Of a stretch of DNA of 64,000 nucleotides, positions 1 to 9,901 are shown one piece after another. Each line of letters opens with the position of its first letter. The first letter of the stretch is position 1. Source of the stretch: Nepenthes gracilis (Eukaryota > Streptophyta > Magnoliopsida > Caryophyllales > Nepenthaceae); NCBI GenBank assembly GCA_033239525.1, contig BSYO01000030.1:8779119-8843118 (forward strand). The letters run 5' to 3'. Both the position numbers and the translations under genes were made by a program. Below the pieces are notes generated by a model. That model was not told the DNA's origin. It saw nothing but the letters and a program-made list of their open reading frames with translations, and searched no databases.

Positions 1-823
1 CCAAGAGGTCCTCGCAAAAAGCGATAGTATTCCGATCATCATTATGATCCTATCTCTCCTTACGATCGCCTTCACCCTCCTTCTCCTGCTTCCTTTGCGG
101 GCAGTCCTGTTTCATGTGGCCCTTCTTGCCACAGTGGAAGTAGGTTATCTCCTGAAACTTGAATCGGATGTTGGTCCTCTCCGATTAACCCCTTCCGGCT
201 CGTTCCCTCGATTTTTCTCTTTCCCAACCGCTGGTCGCCACAAGTAGACTTGGCTCAGAGCTTGAGGCCTCACCGCTTTTCCTCCATCTTGACTCATTCA
301 TAAGTAGGGAAGCTATGACATCATCGAAAATAAGTGCATCTTTTTTGAACAGCAGTGTCGTGACAATATAATCGTACGAGGCCGGTAAAGATACTTCCTC
401 CTTGATCTTTTATCAATGGCTAGCATCTATGTCACAATTTGGTTGAATTGGTTCGAATACTTTTCAAAACTTTTTCCTTTTGACAGATGAAGGCCATAGA
501 ACTGCTTCTTTATATGCAGTCTAAAGACATGGACTTGTACTAGCTTTCAGGCTTCTCCCAAACCTTCATTGGGTTTGACAAGCCAATAACCTCCTGAAGA
601 GTATTATTCACAAGACACAACTTGATCGTGTAATTAGCAAAATCTCTCTTGTCTTCCCACTCATCCTTTGTCATGCTCTCCGGCCTATCTTCCTTCCTCC
701 GAAGTGCTTTTATTGTCCCTTTTCGGTTAAAATATTTCTCACCTTTTTCTATTAAATGATGAAATTATTTTACTCATTGAATTCCTCCACACTAAACGAC
801 ATATTTCTTGACGACGATGCCAT
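1..823 (-). pseudogene. Ty1/copia gag fragment, decayed
   Basis: Read on the minus strand from an ATG at 823, this is the nucleocapsid (Gag) region of a copia retrotransposon. Visible pieces in order are MASSSRNMSFSVEEFN near the start, NILTEKG, then MTKDEWEDKRDFANYTIKL around 620-690, which matches the usual copia Gag core, and a zinc-knuckle-like FHCGKKGHMKQDC near 120-160. The first cysteine of the CX2CX4HX4C knuckle reads as Tyr, so the finger is broken. Several stops and at least one frameshift interrupt the frame around 430-560 and 730-790. The gene runs off the left edge, so protease, integrase and RT, if still present, lie outside the window. Upstream (higher coordinates) are a primer-binding-like site and a probable LTR. 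Identification as copia Gag is firm; the clade is not resolved. Confidence 0.75.
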
Positions 824-844
824 CAAACCCAAGGTTTACAATTT

Positions 845-857
845 CTCTGTGAAACCA
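845..857 (-). other. Primer-binding site, degenerate (tRNA-Met type)
   Basis: The minus strand reads TGGTTTCACAGAG, close to the TGGTATCAGAG primer-binding site complementary to the 3' end of initiator tRNA-Met used by most plant copia elements. It lies 22 bp upstream of the gag ATG and 5 bp from the proposed LTR end at 863. The equivalent position in a second copy of this element (5713-5723) reads TGATATCAGAG, which supports the assignment. Confidence 0.5.
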
Positions 858-1334
858 CTTCTTGGGGTTTGAAATCCAAATTCACACACAACCCGGTGTA
901 GTGAAAAAAAATTTCAACCCCCTATTAGTCAGTCGACCACCAATTTAGTAAGACACAAGGAATAAAAAATACATAATGTTTTTAATGTGAAAACTTTTCA
1001 CAAGTCGAAGGAGAAAGTCACGAAATAAACTCCGAAGAAATTTTCACTATGTAAAATTAGTTACAAAATCCCCCCAAGATATAATATTTGTTACACACTC
1101 GAGATAGAATAAGAAAAATAATTTCAGAGTCAGGAAACTCTTCTTCACTCTTATCTCTCTATTTTTTCTCTCTCCTTCCACTCACTGGTGGTACACTACG
1201 CTCTCTTTAATTTTACAAGTGAGGCAACAAGCAGTGAACGCCATAAGCTCCCTTCTGCACTTTACTCTGCTCCACTCTTCGTTCCACTGTCACTCTTTTT
1301 CTTCACATCATCTTTTTGAAGCATCTGATGTGCT

Positions 1335-1344
1335 CTTTATAAAG
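1335..1344 (-). promoter_or_regulatory. TATA-like box of the copia LTR
   Basis: The palindromic CTTTATAAAG lies in the middle of the proposed LTR and would start transcription about 30 bp further left, towards gag. It is the best TATA match in this LTR. Activity is inferred from position only. Confidence 0.3.
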
Positions 1345-1723
1345 ACTCCGATCGACCCCAAATCCAATCTGCTCACCTGATTGATCTTGTAAATGATTTG
1401 TCACACTAATCTTTTTCTTTACGACTTCACTAGTTCCCGCGCTTCCCTAAACACACATGCTTTGCAGATCAACTATTCTGCTCAAACGGTGTAAGCCCTA
1501 TGGGTCAGTTACCTACTCTGTAAAACTTACCAATTTTAAAAAGTCAACTGTTTTACAAGTCAGCTATCTGCTCTGTAAGACTTACAAACTTTGTAAGGTC
1601 AACAACACACCACTCTGACCCTGGGTATCACTCTTGTAAAAGCACTCTGGATTTTTACTCCGAAAATCCACTCCTGAAAGTCCATTCCGGCCAAATCATT
1701 TCGGAATTTCATACTGAAATTAC

Positions 1724-1896
1724 AAACTGGCATTTTTCATTCCAGAAAATGCAAACCGGCATTTTCCATTCCAGAAAACGCAAACTGACATTTTTAATTC
1801 TAGAAAATGCATACCTGCATTTTTCATTCCAAAAAATGTAAACCGGCATTTTCCACTACAGAAAATGCAAACTGACATTTTCATTCCGGCTTTTGC
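1724..1896. repeat. 29-bp tandem repeat, six copies, each a hairpin
   Basis: Units start at 1724, 1753, 1782, 1811, 1840 and 1869; five are exactly 29 bp and the last is 28. The consensus begins AAACCGGCATTTT and ends GAAAATGC, so each unit holds inverted arms GCATTTT and AAAATGC around a short loop. A looser array of related words (TTCCTACAAACTGGCC and variants) continues to about 2060. Open frames across this stretch on both strands are products of the repeat, not genes. Confidence 0.85.
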
Positions 1897-2137
1897 ATTC
1901 CTGCCAACCATTCCAGCCTTTTGCATTCCTTCCAACCATACCAGCCAGAACCAAACCTGCCAAAACCATTCCGGCATTCCTACAAACTGGCCATTTTGCA
2001 TACCAGTCATTCCTACAAACCTGCCATTCATGCGTACTTGCCATTCTTGCAAACCAGTAAATCCATGTTGGTAAATTTCATACCGGTAAAACCAAATCGG
2101 TAAATTTCATATACTCCGAAATTTGCCTTCCCCAACA

Positions 2138-4101
2138 AACGGTCATCTCCGAGATTGGCACACCATGACAAATGGTCTTCTGGTCATTTGTTGCAGTCAA
2201 TTTGCAGCACTCCAAATTTTAATATCGTGTCCGTTTGTTGAGTTACACACAAGGGAGTGACCAAACCCAACATTGTGTTTCCAAAAGCATGGGTGAGAAT
2301 GCTGCACCACGTCTAGTGGTGTTTAATTGGTTTTGCTCAGTTGGTTTGATTATAAAGTAGGTAAGTTTTAATATGGTGGCAGTTCAAGCTTAAATTTTTC
2401 TTGGGTCTTATAAAAATGGTTTTATAACAAAATTACAAAATGGGAGATTGTTAGATCAATTATATTGACTAATTTTTTGACAGAATTCTTATCTTTATCG
2501 AGTTGTATTTGAATCTTTATTATTTATTGGGTTTTACTATTCTTAGTAACATGACAAGTTTTTACAAAATGGGACAATTGCATGGCAATATTATCTCAAA
2601 AGTAAGCTTTCGTTACATGGCATCCATCTTTTTAAAGTGTCGTTTGAGCCATGTTTGACTTGATGTTCCGAAAGAGGTGATCTAATCTTCTTGTTTTTCA
2701 TGTTTGAACCACATTTCCCTGGCTTTTTCTTCCCTTGAACCATAGTGTTGGATCAATATTTGAGCTGATGTTTGAATTGAGGTGCACAAGTCTTCACATT
2801 CTAGTTACATTTTCGAACAGTTATGTTTTAAAACTTCGGTGTTGGAGCAATGTTTGAGATGGTGTTCAAACACCACTATGTTGAAATTATTAGGTTTCGA
2901 GTTATTTCCTTATAAGTCCAACATTATTTGGTATATCGTCCAATGACATGCAGATGGCACACGAGTCCTGGAGTCTGGGCTTAATCGGAAAAAAACTATC
3001 AATGATGCATGATAATCACCTGACCAAAGTATGTGTACTGTTTATCCTAAATAAAAGTACCCCATGAGTGCCTAAGAGATGCATATGTAAATTTTATTTA
3101 AAATAGAGGTGCCTAATGTACACTTGAGAAACGTATATACGTATTTTGTCTGAAATGTTTAGCATCTGATGAGCAATCATGCACCATTTGTACAGTAGGC
3201 TCATGCCTAATACAAGCTTGATAGGCGCTCATATACCATTCTTGATATAAATTTCCCTAATACGATTTTAGGGTTATTGTTTTATATTTTTGAGTTATTG
3301 AGCGTTGACACGGTGAGTAAATGAAGAATTGGTATTCACCCACCTGTTTTTGAGTAATAAAGATTCACCCACCTGTTTGAACTACAAATTGTGTTCCATT
3401 TTTCATTGACATTAATTATGTTATTCTTATTATGATGAAAAATATTTTATCGATCATATTTTTTTTATATTGTATTCTTTATTATTTAGACTTATTATTA
3501 TTAAATATTATATCCTTATATTTATTAGAGATTTTTATAACCAAAATTTATCATTTAGTAGCTATTCTTTGAAGTTATAGTCTTGTTTTTGTTCTTCATT
3601 TAAAAAGAAGTTTTTTATGAAAAATTTTGTATAACTAATTATTTATAATTATTATTATTTATTATGTTTTATCGAATCATCTCCTCGTGAGTTCAAATAA
3701 CGCTATTTGGATTCCTCCAGAAGTAACCCTCTATTTTCACCTCCAACTAAAATGCCTCACTTACTCAATCTTTTTTGATTTTATTGAGCCGGGGAGTGTG
3801 AGATAAATTTAGTGGACTGTTTACAAGGAGAAAACTATGCTTAATTGGTTGACTCAAAAGATTACGTTTTGTCATTTTTAATACCTCAAAAATCATTTCA
3901 CACTGTAATTTTCAGAGTTCTATGAGTAACACAAAAATTTCAGTTGTGTCAGAGATTTACAGGTTGGCAGAGCAAAGTATATGATAAATTTGAAAGGTAC
4001 CTAAGTGTGTCAACTCAAGTAAATTTAAAGATTTTTTTTATAGAAATTAATTACCAAGGGTAAGTTTTCTATGATAAAATTTATGTGTTTGTATTATCTA
4101 A
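2138..4101. other. Non-coding stretch with one LTR-edge-like motif
   Basis: No gene is visible. At 2437-2450 the + strand reads AAAATGGGAGATTGTTAG, which looks like a polypurine tract followed by the TG of a 3' LTR, but no internal element sequence precedes it. Segment 3000-3250 repeats words such as GTGCCTAA and AGGCGC that recur near 14.05-14.28 kb and 15.83-16.03 kb. The rest is AT-rich and unremarkable. Confidence 0.4.
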
Positions 4102-4311
4102 GGGGCACTGCGATGTGGGCTTTGTGTAACGTACATGTGATATTATATAGTAGTCGTTGAATTATCATCCAACGCTCTTGGTTAACTTTTTTATTTAAAA
4201 AAATATATATTTTTTATTTTTTTAATAACAAAAAAAGGGATGTTGGATAAAGATCTAATTACTGTCATAAGGCGTCGTACGTGTGCCGTACGAAACTTAC
4301 ATCACAACACC
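4102..4311. mobile_element. MITE-like element with long imperfect terminal inverted repeats
   Basis: The left end (GGGGCACTGCGATGTGGGC onward) and the reverse complement of the right end (GGTGTTGTGATGTAAG onward) align over about 70 bp, ending in ATCCAAC on both arms. The whole is about 210 bp with an AT-rich centre and no coding capacity, as expected of a miniature inverted-repeat transposable element. A clear target duplication was not found, so the superfamily is unresolved. Confidence 0.5.
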
Positions 4312-5539
4312 ATTATTATCGTATTTGTATCATATGAAGTTGATTTTCATAATTAGATTTGCTTTTATTGATTTGAGTAGCTCGAATGAATTTTTTTAAA
4401 GAAATGTTTGGCTTTGGATTTTTTTTTTAATATTTTTCACCAAATATGTATACCTGTTTTTTATTAATGTTGATGCTTTGCGGTTGATTATTGATATTTG
4501 TTATAGCATCTCAAACTATTTATCCTTTGTATATTTATCGAGTATTGGGGTATTCTGTGCTTTTTTTATTGTAGGGTCATCACTACAGTCAATTAGGGTG
4601 CAACGATTTCTCACATTACACATTTCTAAATTATTTTGAGGATGGTCGAAGCATAAATTTTTTTTCACTAGAAAATTTCAAAATCTTGTCAAACTTGTCT
4701 GTATTATAAGAGAACGGGAATCCTGCAATGTGAAGCATATATTTTATTTTTTTTCTTTTAGCTATTTTTTTTTAATATAAATTTCAAAAAATTTCAATTT
4801 TTTTTTAATAATTTGTGTCTTTTTATTTTTTTTAAAAAAATTATATTCATGTAATTTAAGATTTTTGAAATAATATTTGTAAAAGGTAAAATATAAAAAA
4901 AAAATTTCTACTTAATTAAGATGTAAATTTTTTTGTTAAATCTTATTTTATAGAGCCAAAGTTAAAAAACAAAATTTTTTACTTTATCACTTATAATTTT
5001 ATTCTAAATTAATTGAATTTGATTAATTTAAAAAATTAAATTTAGATGAACAATAAATAATTCAGTTGGACATGTAGAGTTTTTTTATTTCTTAAAAATG
5101 GTAGAACATTAGATATAAAAATAAGTTGGACAGATAAGGTAGTGATGCCATTAAAAAAAATATGTGACATCAATTCATTCATATATTATTATATCAGTAC
5201 ATTAACGTCTATAATAAATGAGATATAATATCATTAAATATATCTCAAAAATAATTAAAAAAATCTTTCTAATATTATTTGTCTGTATTATAGACTATAA
5301 TGTACTCCTAATATATCTCATAATGTCATTAAATATAACTCATAAATAATTAAAAAAAAGCTTTCTAATATCATTTGTCTGCATCATAGACCATCATGTA
5401 CTCCTATTTAATGAAATGAAGCATACTCTATAAGATATTTTCTAATATCACCCACATGCCCTAGAAGAATTATAAACTCAACCTTGAGTAATCCATTCTA
5501 AATGTAGAAACCAACTCATAAGATTAGAAGAATTATATG
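4312..5539. other. AT-rich non-coding DNA with a 95-bp tandem duplication
   Basis: No gene is visible. Between about 5221 and 5405 a segment of about 95 bp containing TCATTAAATATA, CTTTCTAATAT and ATTTGTCTG occurs twice head to tail (TCATTAAATA at 5231 and 5326), diverged by point changes. The remainder is homopolymer-rich AT sequence. Confidence 0.6.
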
Positions 5540-5680
5540 CTTATCCTCCTTTTTTATTGTTTTAAACCGTTTATTTTTGAGTTAAAATATTTTTTTTATT
5601 TTTTCTTATTAAATAATTAAATCATTTTGACTGTTAAATTATTCCACATAGAATAACAATTTTTTTGATGTTGATGTCAT
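5540..5680 (-). pseudogene. Second, more decayed copy of the copia gag start
   Basis: On the minus strand an ATG at 5680 opens MTSTSKK..FYVE.FN, which lines up with MASSSRNMSFSVEEFN of the element at the left edge, including the following region rich in Asn, Ile and Lys. The nucleotide similarity continues through the leader to a TGATATCAGAG primer-binding-like site at 5713-5723. The similarity stops near 5540; no other part of the element was recognised to the left. Confidence 0.5.
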
Positions 5681-5724
5681 CAAATCATAGTTTTTACACC
5701 TAAAAATTTATACTCTGATATCAC

Positions 5725-6170
5725 TTATTAGGATTTTAAAATATGCACAACATTGACACAATAGAAATAAATCTTGAATCTCTCTGTTAATTATTAGCTA
5801 TCAAATATCATGATAGTACAATAAACAGAAATATACAACTGCATATATAAAAATTATATAATAATATTTAATATAAAAAATTATTCTCAACTAATAAAAA
5901 ACTCACAGAATAATATCCGAACAAATTCATTATAAAGTATTAGAGTAAAATTTAAAATAGATAACTAATTGGTAATACATTCTATAACTAAAAATTAGAG
6001 TAACATATTCAAATTTGACAAAAAATAAAACTCAAATCGAATATTAAATGGATGCTAAAAATCTTCGTCTTTTTTTTTTTTCTTACGACGTTCCTTGTAT
6101 TGAAATAATCTTTTTTAGAATAGAGCGCCTTTTTATTTGTTATGACAACTTAAACGATCAGCTTATGACA
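5725..6170 (-). repeat. LTR-like segment of the second copia copy
   Basis: This segment sits between a primer-binding-like site on its left (5713-5723) and, on its right, a purine tract read on the minus strand as TTGGGAGAA (6171-6179) followed by TGTCATAAGC. That is the layout of an LTR shared by two tandem elements, or of a 5' LTR beside a chance purine run. The inner end no longer shows a clean CA. Boundaries are tentative. Confidence 0.3.
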
Positions 6171-6579
6171 TTCTCCCAAGCCTAGTGTTTGATCCACCAG
6201 CTTGTGGCTAGAAATCCTCTTAGACCTGGCATTCAAGTGGTTCATTCACGATCTTCTCATAGAATCTCCAATAAATAGCATCACTTCAACAAACTTTGCG
6301 CAAATCTTGTGTAATACATCTTGACAGTTCCAAAAGCAAAAAATAATAATTCTAATAGATATAAAATTTATAAAGGAGTAACTAAAAATTCAATTAAAAA
6401 AATCTTACACGAATACACAGCATCATGATTGGACAATGGTGAAGAAAACACAGTGCATGGACCAAAAGGAATACAAAAGGGTGCAAAACATTTTGATTTG
6501 GCAATAGAAGAAGAAAAAAAATGAAGTCTTTTTCTCTATACATACCAATGAAAACCTAGACGGTGAGACAAATGGAAAG

Positions 6580-7730
6580 TTGTTACATACTCTTTAGAAG
6601 ATTTGTCCCATATTACCGTGCTAATGTGTCATCGAATTTAAATTATCGTAAAGATTAGGGGGTTATTTAGTTTCACCCAACAAGTTAAATTGAAGTAAAT
6701 TCGATCTCCATCTTTTAAAAATTTAAATTTTGTATACTATAATAAACAAATAGAAGATCAAAAGTATATAAAATTTGTTTTCTGATATACCTTCTAACGG
6801 TCAAAGTAGTAATCCTTTCTCGGTAGAGAAAAAGATAAATGAATGTAAGGTGTGTGAATGCACGAATGAGGGGGATTGAATGTTCATTGGAAGATTGGGT
6901 TTCAAGAGGTACAGTCAATTGAGAGTGATTTTTTAGAGGATGCACTCTTTACGAAAAATGATTTGTGAGAGGAGTGCACTTGTGTGTTAAGTGGCTTTGG
7001 ACAGGGTGCGTTCATGGGCAGAGCAATTTTTCTTTCACTTTGTGGCTTCAGTGTGTTGGGACGTCTGAGCCTTAGAAACTTCTTCGGGAATTTAAGAGTT
7101 GATTTCCTTTCTTGCAGTGGAGGAGATATATTTATAGAGTGAGTGTTAGTTTAGCTATTTTTGGGTTTTACGGCTGGTGACAGTTGTCTGCTTCGATCTG
7201 TTGAGTTGTTGTAGCGATCACGGAAAGTGACTATTGCAATCACTGTCATTTGGGAATATTCGTTCCACTGGATCATGGGGGCGCTATATGGCTATTGCCA
7301 CCCTAGAAGATTTATTAAGCCACAATTACCATCGGGGGCGATACACAATCATGGAGTGATAGTCTAAGTATAATTGCTAAGTTGCTAGACCAATCATAGG
7401 GTCGCATTATAATAAGTGCTGCCTATTTATATGTGTTGAATTGTGAAAGTTGTCGACTGTTGAATTGGAGGGACAACTATGGGGCAGCGCATTACGTGAC
7501 CTTAATTACCCATCTTTTGTTGGGCGGTTTCAGATCAACCTATGTAGACCAACCATATTACCTTCTAGATCTTGGACTAAGGAAGCATCCTATTAGATCT
7601 CCGTTTTTTAGACCTTTCTTTTTTTAGCGGGCTGAATTTCTCGGTCGACCTATAAGTCACGTACCCATCACGTGCCAATCATTATTACACCACATATTTA
7701 CAGGAACAGCAATACTAATATGGTAGATTT
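6580..7730 (-). repeat. Possible decayed LTR, minus strand
   Basis: This block is less AT-rich than its surroundings and has a TATA-like CTATAAATATAT on the minus strand at about 7125-7136, followed in the transcription direction by a pyrimidine- and purine-patterned leader. The general look resembles the Tat-type LTR at 42-43 kb, but no internal domain, primer site or clear terminus was found. Short open frames here have no recognisable product. Confidence 0.25.
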
Positions 7731-7870
7731 ATCCAACATAATGTAACATATATTTAATAATTTATTAAAATAATTAAATATTATAATTTTTTATTATTTT
7801 ACTGTATTCTATTAGATAGTTATTTTTTTAATATCAGTAAAAAGAATTCTATTTATATAGTTAAAAAACT

Positions 7871-8088
7871 AATTATTTTTGTACCCTATAAATGATATAA
7901 TAATTCATGATATGTTAGGGATAAAAGGGGTAATTTTTTTCTGGATAAAAATGGATGACTTTCAGCTTTGAATTAAACAAAGTTTTGTTAACTTTTCATC
8001 CAATTTTAATAATATTGAAGAGATTTTCAGAAAATTACTGTCATAATGTTTTACACAAAATTTATGTAATTCTCATTAAAATAATAGA
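7871..8088. repeat. Dispersed repeat, copy 1
   Basis: This stretch aligns with 17190-17421 in the same orientation. Shared landmarks in order are CTATAAATGATATAA, AAAGGGGT followed by TTTTTTTCT, GTTTGTTAACTT or GTTTTGTTAACTT, and a final TACACAAAATTT. It is probably a short non-autonomous element or a fragment of one; no termini were defined. Confidence 0.5.
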
Positions 8089-9114
8089 CAAGGGTTTGGA
8101 GGGAAATTGATGTAAATTCTTCTAAAATATCCAAAATAGAATGCCAAATATACCTTTAAATATGTCACTAAAAATAGACCAGGTGACATCTATATGACTT
8201 CCGGACCTTACTTTTTTCATTTGAATTTTTGAATTAAAAAATTTAACAGTTAAAATTTAAATATTAAATAATATATTTTAAATATTTATTTTTATTAAAT
8301 TATTTTTTAATATTTAATTTAATATTTAATATATATTACTATTTTTTAAAAAATAAAAAATATAATTACCTTTAATATTTTTTTATTTTTAAATATTGAT
8401 CATTAAATTCTATTCAAATAATATCTTTAAAAGAAGTTAGGTCCTTTTTTTTTTAAAGATAAAGTAGGAACCTATATCTATATATAACGAAATTAGTTAT
8501 TTAATCTAATAGGTGAGATTTCTTTAACAAAAAAATATTGAAATTTTATAAATTAATTTTTTTTTTTTGGTGTTGTTTCTATAATGGTATTTGAATATTT
8601 TAACATGTTAAAAAATTACTGATTAAAAAAATTATACTATATATTTGAAATATTAAATCTCAAATATTATAAAATTATTAATTAAAAAAAAATTAAATTG
8701 TCATAAATTCTGGGTAAATAATGGGTATTAAGGATAGAATTACAGCTTCCTTTCTTAGACCCAGACATGCAATAAGTTGGGTGTTTTCATATTCCACAGA
8801 TAGAGCAAGATGCCATGCCTACTATAATAAAATAAAAAAAAACAAATAAAAAAAGTGCTTTATTAATTTTTTATTAATTACAGATGCTTATTTTTCAGAT
8901 GAATTGAAGTGGGTTTTAATTATTTATTTTCACAAATTACATTAATTTAAAAATTTTGTTGAAAATTATTTTAAAATTTTTAAAATTGATGGAGTATTGT
9001 GAAAATTGACCACTAATTTTCATTATCATTATTATTATTATTTACTATGAAGTGATACTATTTTAAAACCCCAATATTTTAATTATATTTTTTTTAATTT
9101 TTTATTTTAAATAG
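8089..9114. other. AT-rich non-coding DNA
   Basis: No open frame of note, RNA gene or repeat boundary was seen; the sequence is dominated by A and T runs. Confidence 0.5.
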
Positions 9115-9380
9115 AAGTAAGTTTTTTTTTTTTTGAATTATTTTAAAAATATGACTTTATTGACTATAATTGATAGAAAATATTACTAATATCATTATTT
9201 GTAAAATCAATAATCATGATTATTTGGCATTATTAATTAATTTATGTGATAAGTAAGTTTTTTTTTTTTTTTGAATTATTTCAAAAATGTGACTTTATTG
9301 GCTATAATTGATAGAAAATATTACTAATATCATTATCAATAATCAGGATTATTTGGTATTATTAATTAATTTATGTGATA
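9115..9380. repeat. Tandem duplication, unit about 136 bp
   Basis: AAGTAAG followed by a long T run occurs at 9115 and again at 9251, and the two units then run in parallel through GACTTTATTG, ATTGATAGAAAATATTAC and ATTTATGTGATAA. Copy 2 lacks a few bases around 9330 and differs by scattered substitutions. It ends about 230 bp upstream of the FAF TATA motif. Confidence 0.85.
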
Positions 9381-9557
9381 ATTTGATTTTTATGTGTATC
9401 TAACTGTTGAAAAATATGAGTTTGTTTCGATGACAAGGAGACTGGTTATACTAGTCGGCATGAGCGGCCCTACAAGCTAAATTATAGCAGTGGGGATGAA
9501 AGGTCTCGCATTATTGCCCTAGAGGCAATAGTCGGAAGGACACAAACCCCCCAACAA

Positions 9558-9602
9558 AAAAAATAAATAAAATAAAATAAAATAAAAATAAATTAAATTA
9601 AA
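9558..9602. repeat. AAAAT-type microsatellite
   Basis: An imperfect run of AAAAT and AAAT units lies directly upstream of the FAF promoter region. Confidence 0.7.
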
Positions 9603-9612
9603 ACTATTTCTC

Positions 9613-9619
9613 TATAAAT
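9613..9619 (+). promoter_or_regulatory. TATA box proposed for the FAF gene
   Basis: TATAAAT lies about 290 bp upstream of the FAF start codon and is followed by a CT-rich leader (about 9650-9720), typical of plant promoters and 5' UTRs. It is the only good TATA match close to the gene on this strand. Transcription would start near 9645. Confidence 0.5.
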
Positions 9620-9646
9620 TGATTCCACCCCTTTGGCCTTTCTTTC

Positions 9647-9823
9647 ATGTCCACTCCTTTGTACCATCCTCCTCTTGCCAACGCCTCCTTTCTCTTTCTC
9701 TCTGTCTGCTCATTTCACTTGCATTTACAGTCTAACTTGATCATGGGGTTCACAAAGGAACCAGCTTTTTACTTCTTAATTGCCCATCAAACTCCTCCTG
9801 AAACTCCAATTTTCCCCCTCTGA
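9647..9823 (+). promoter_or_regulatory. Upstream ORF in the FAF leader
   Basis: An ATG at 9647 opens 58 codons ending with TGA at 9821-9823; an in-frame internal ATG at 9743 gives a 26-codon version (starting MGFTKEPAFYFL). The stop lies 78 nt before the FAF ATG at 9902. If transcription starts near 9645 the first ATG is at the very 5' end and probably skipped, so the 26-codon version is the more credible one. Such an ORF would be expected to lower FAF translation; whether the peptide is conserved cannot be judged here. Confidence 0.4.
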
Positions 9824-9901
9824 AAATTTTGACTTCAACTTCTCTTCTTCTCCCCTGTTTTTTTCATCTTCAACTGTCTTCTACTTAAGTGGATGACCAT
9901 C

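Larger units (their letters stand above)
863..2137 (-). repeat. Probable 5' LTR of the copia element
   Basis: On the minus strand the segment begins TGTTGGGGAAGG and ends CAAACCCCA, giving the TG...CA termini of an LTR, and it abuts a primer-binding-like site after a 5-bp spacer. It carries a TATA-like motif in the same orientation at 1335-1344. The length, about 1.27 kb, is normal for copia LTRs. A 29-bp tandem repeat occupies 1724-1896, in the presumed U3 part. The partner LTR is outside the window, so the outer boundary at 2137 rests on motif recognition only. Confidence 0.45.

Noticed and set aside
1724..1896. Regularly spaced repeats resembling a CRISPR array
   Set aside because: Units are contiguous with no unique spacers, and the genome is clearly a plant nuclear genome.
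1720..2103. Overlapping open frames on both strands, up to 110 codons
   Set aside because: They translate the 29-bp tandem repeat and its degenerate continuation, giving repetitive peptides.
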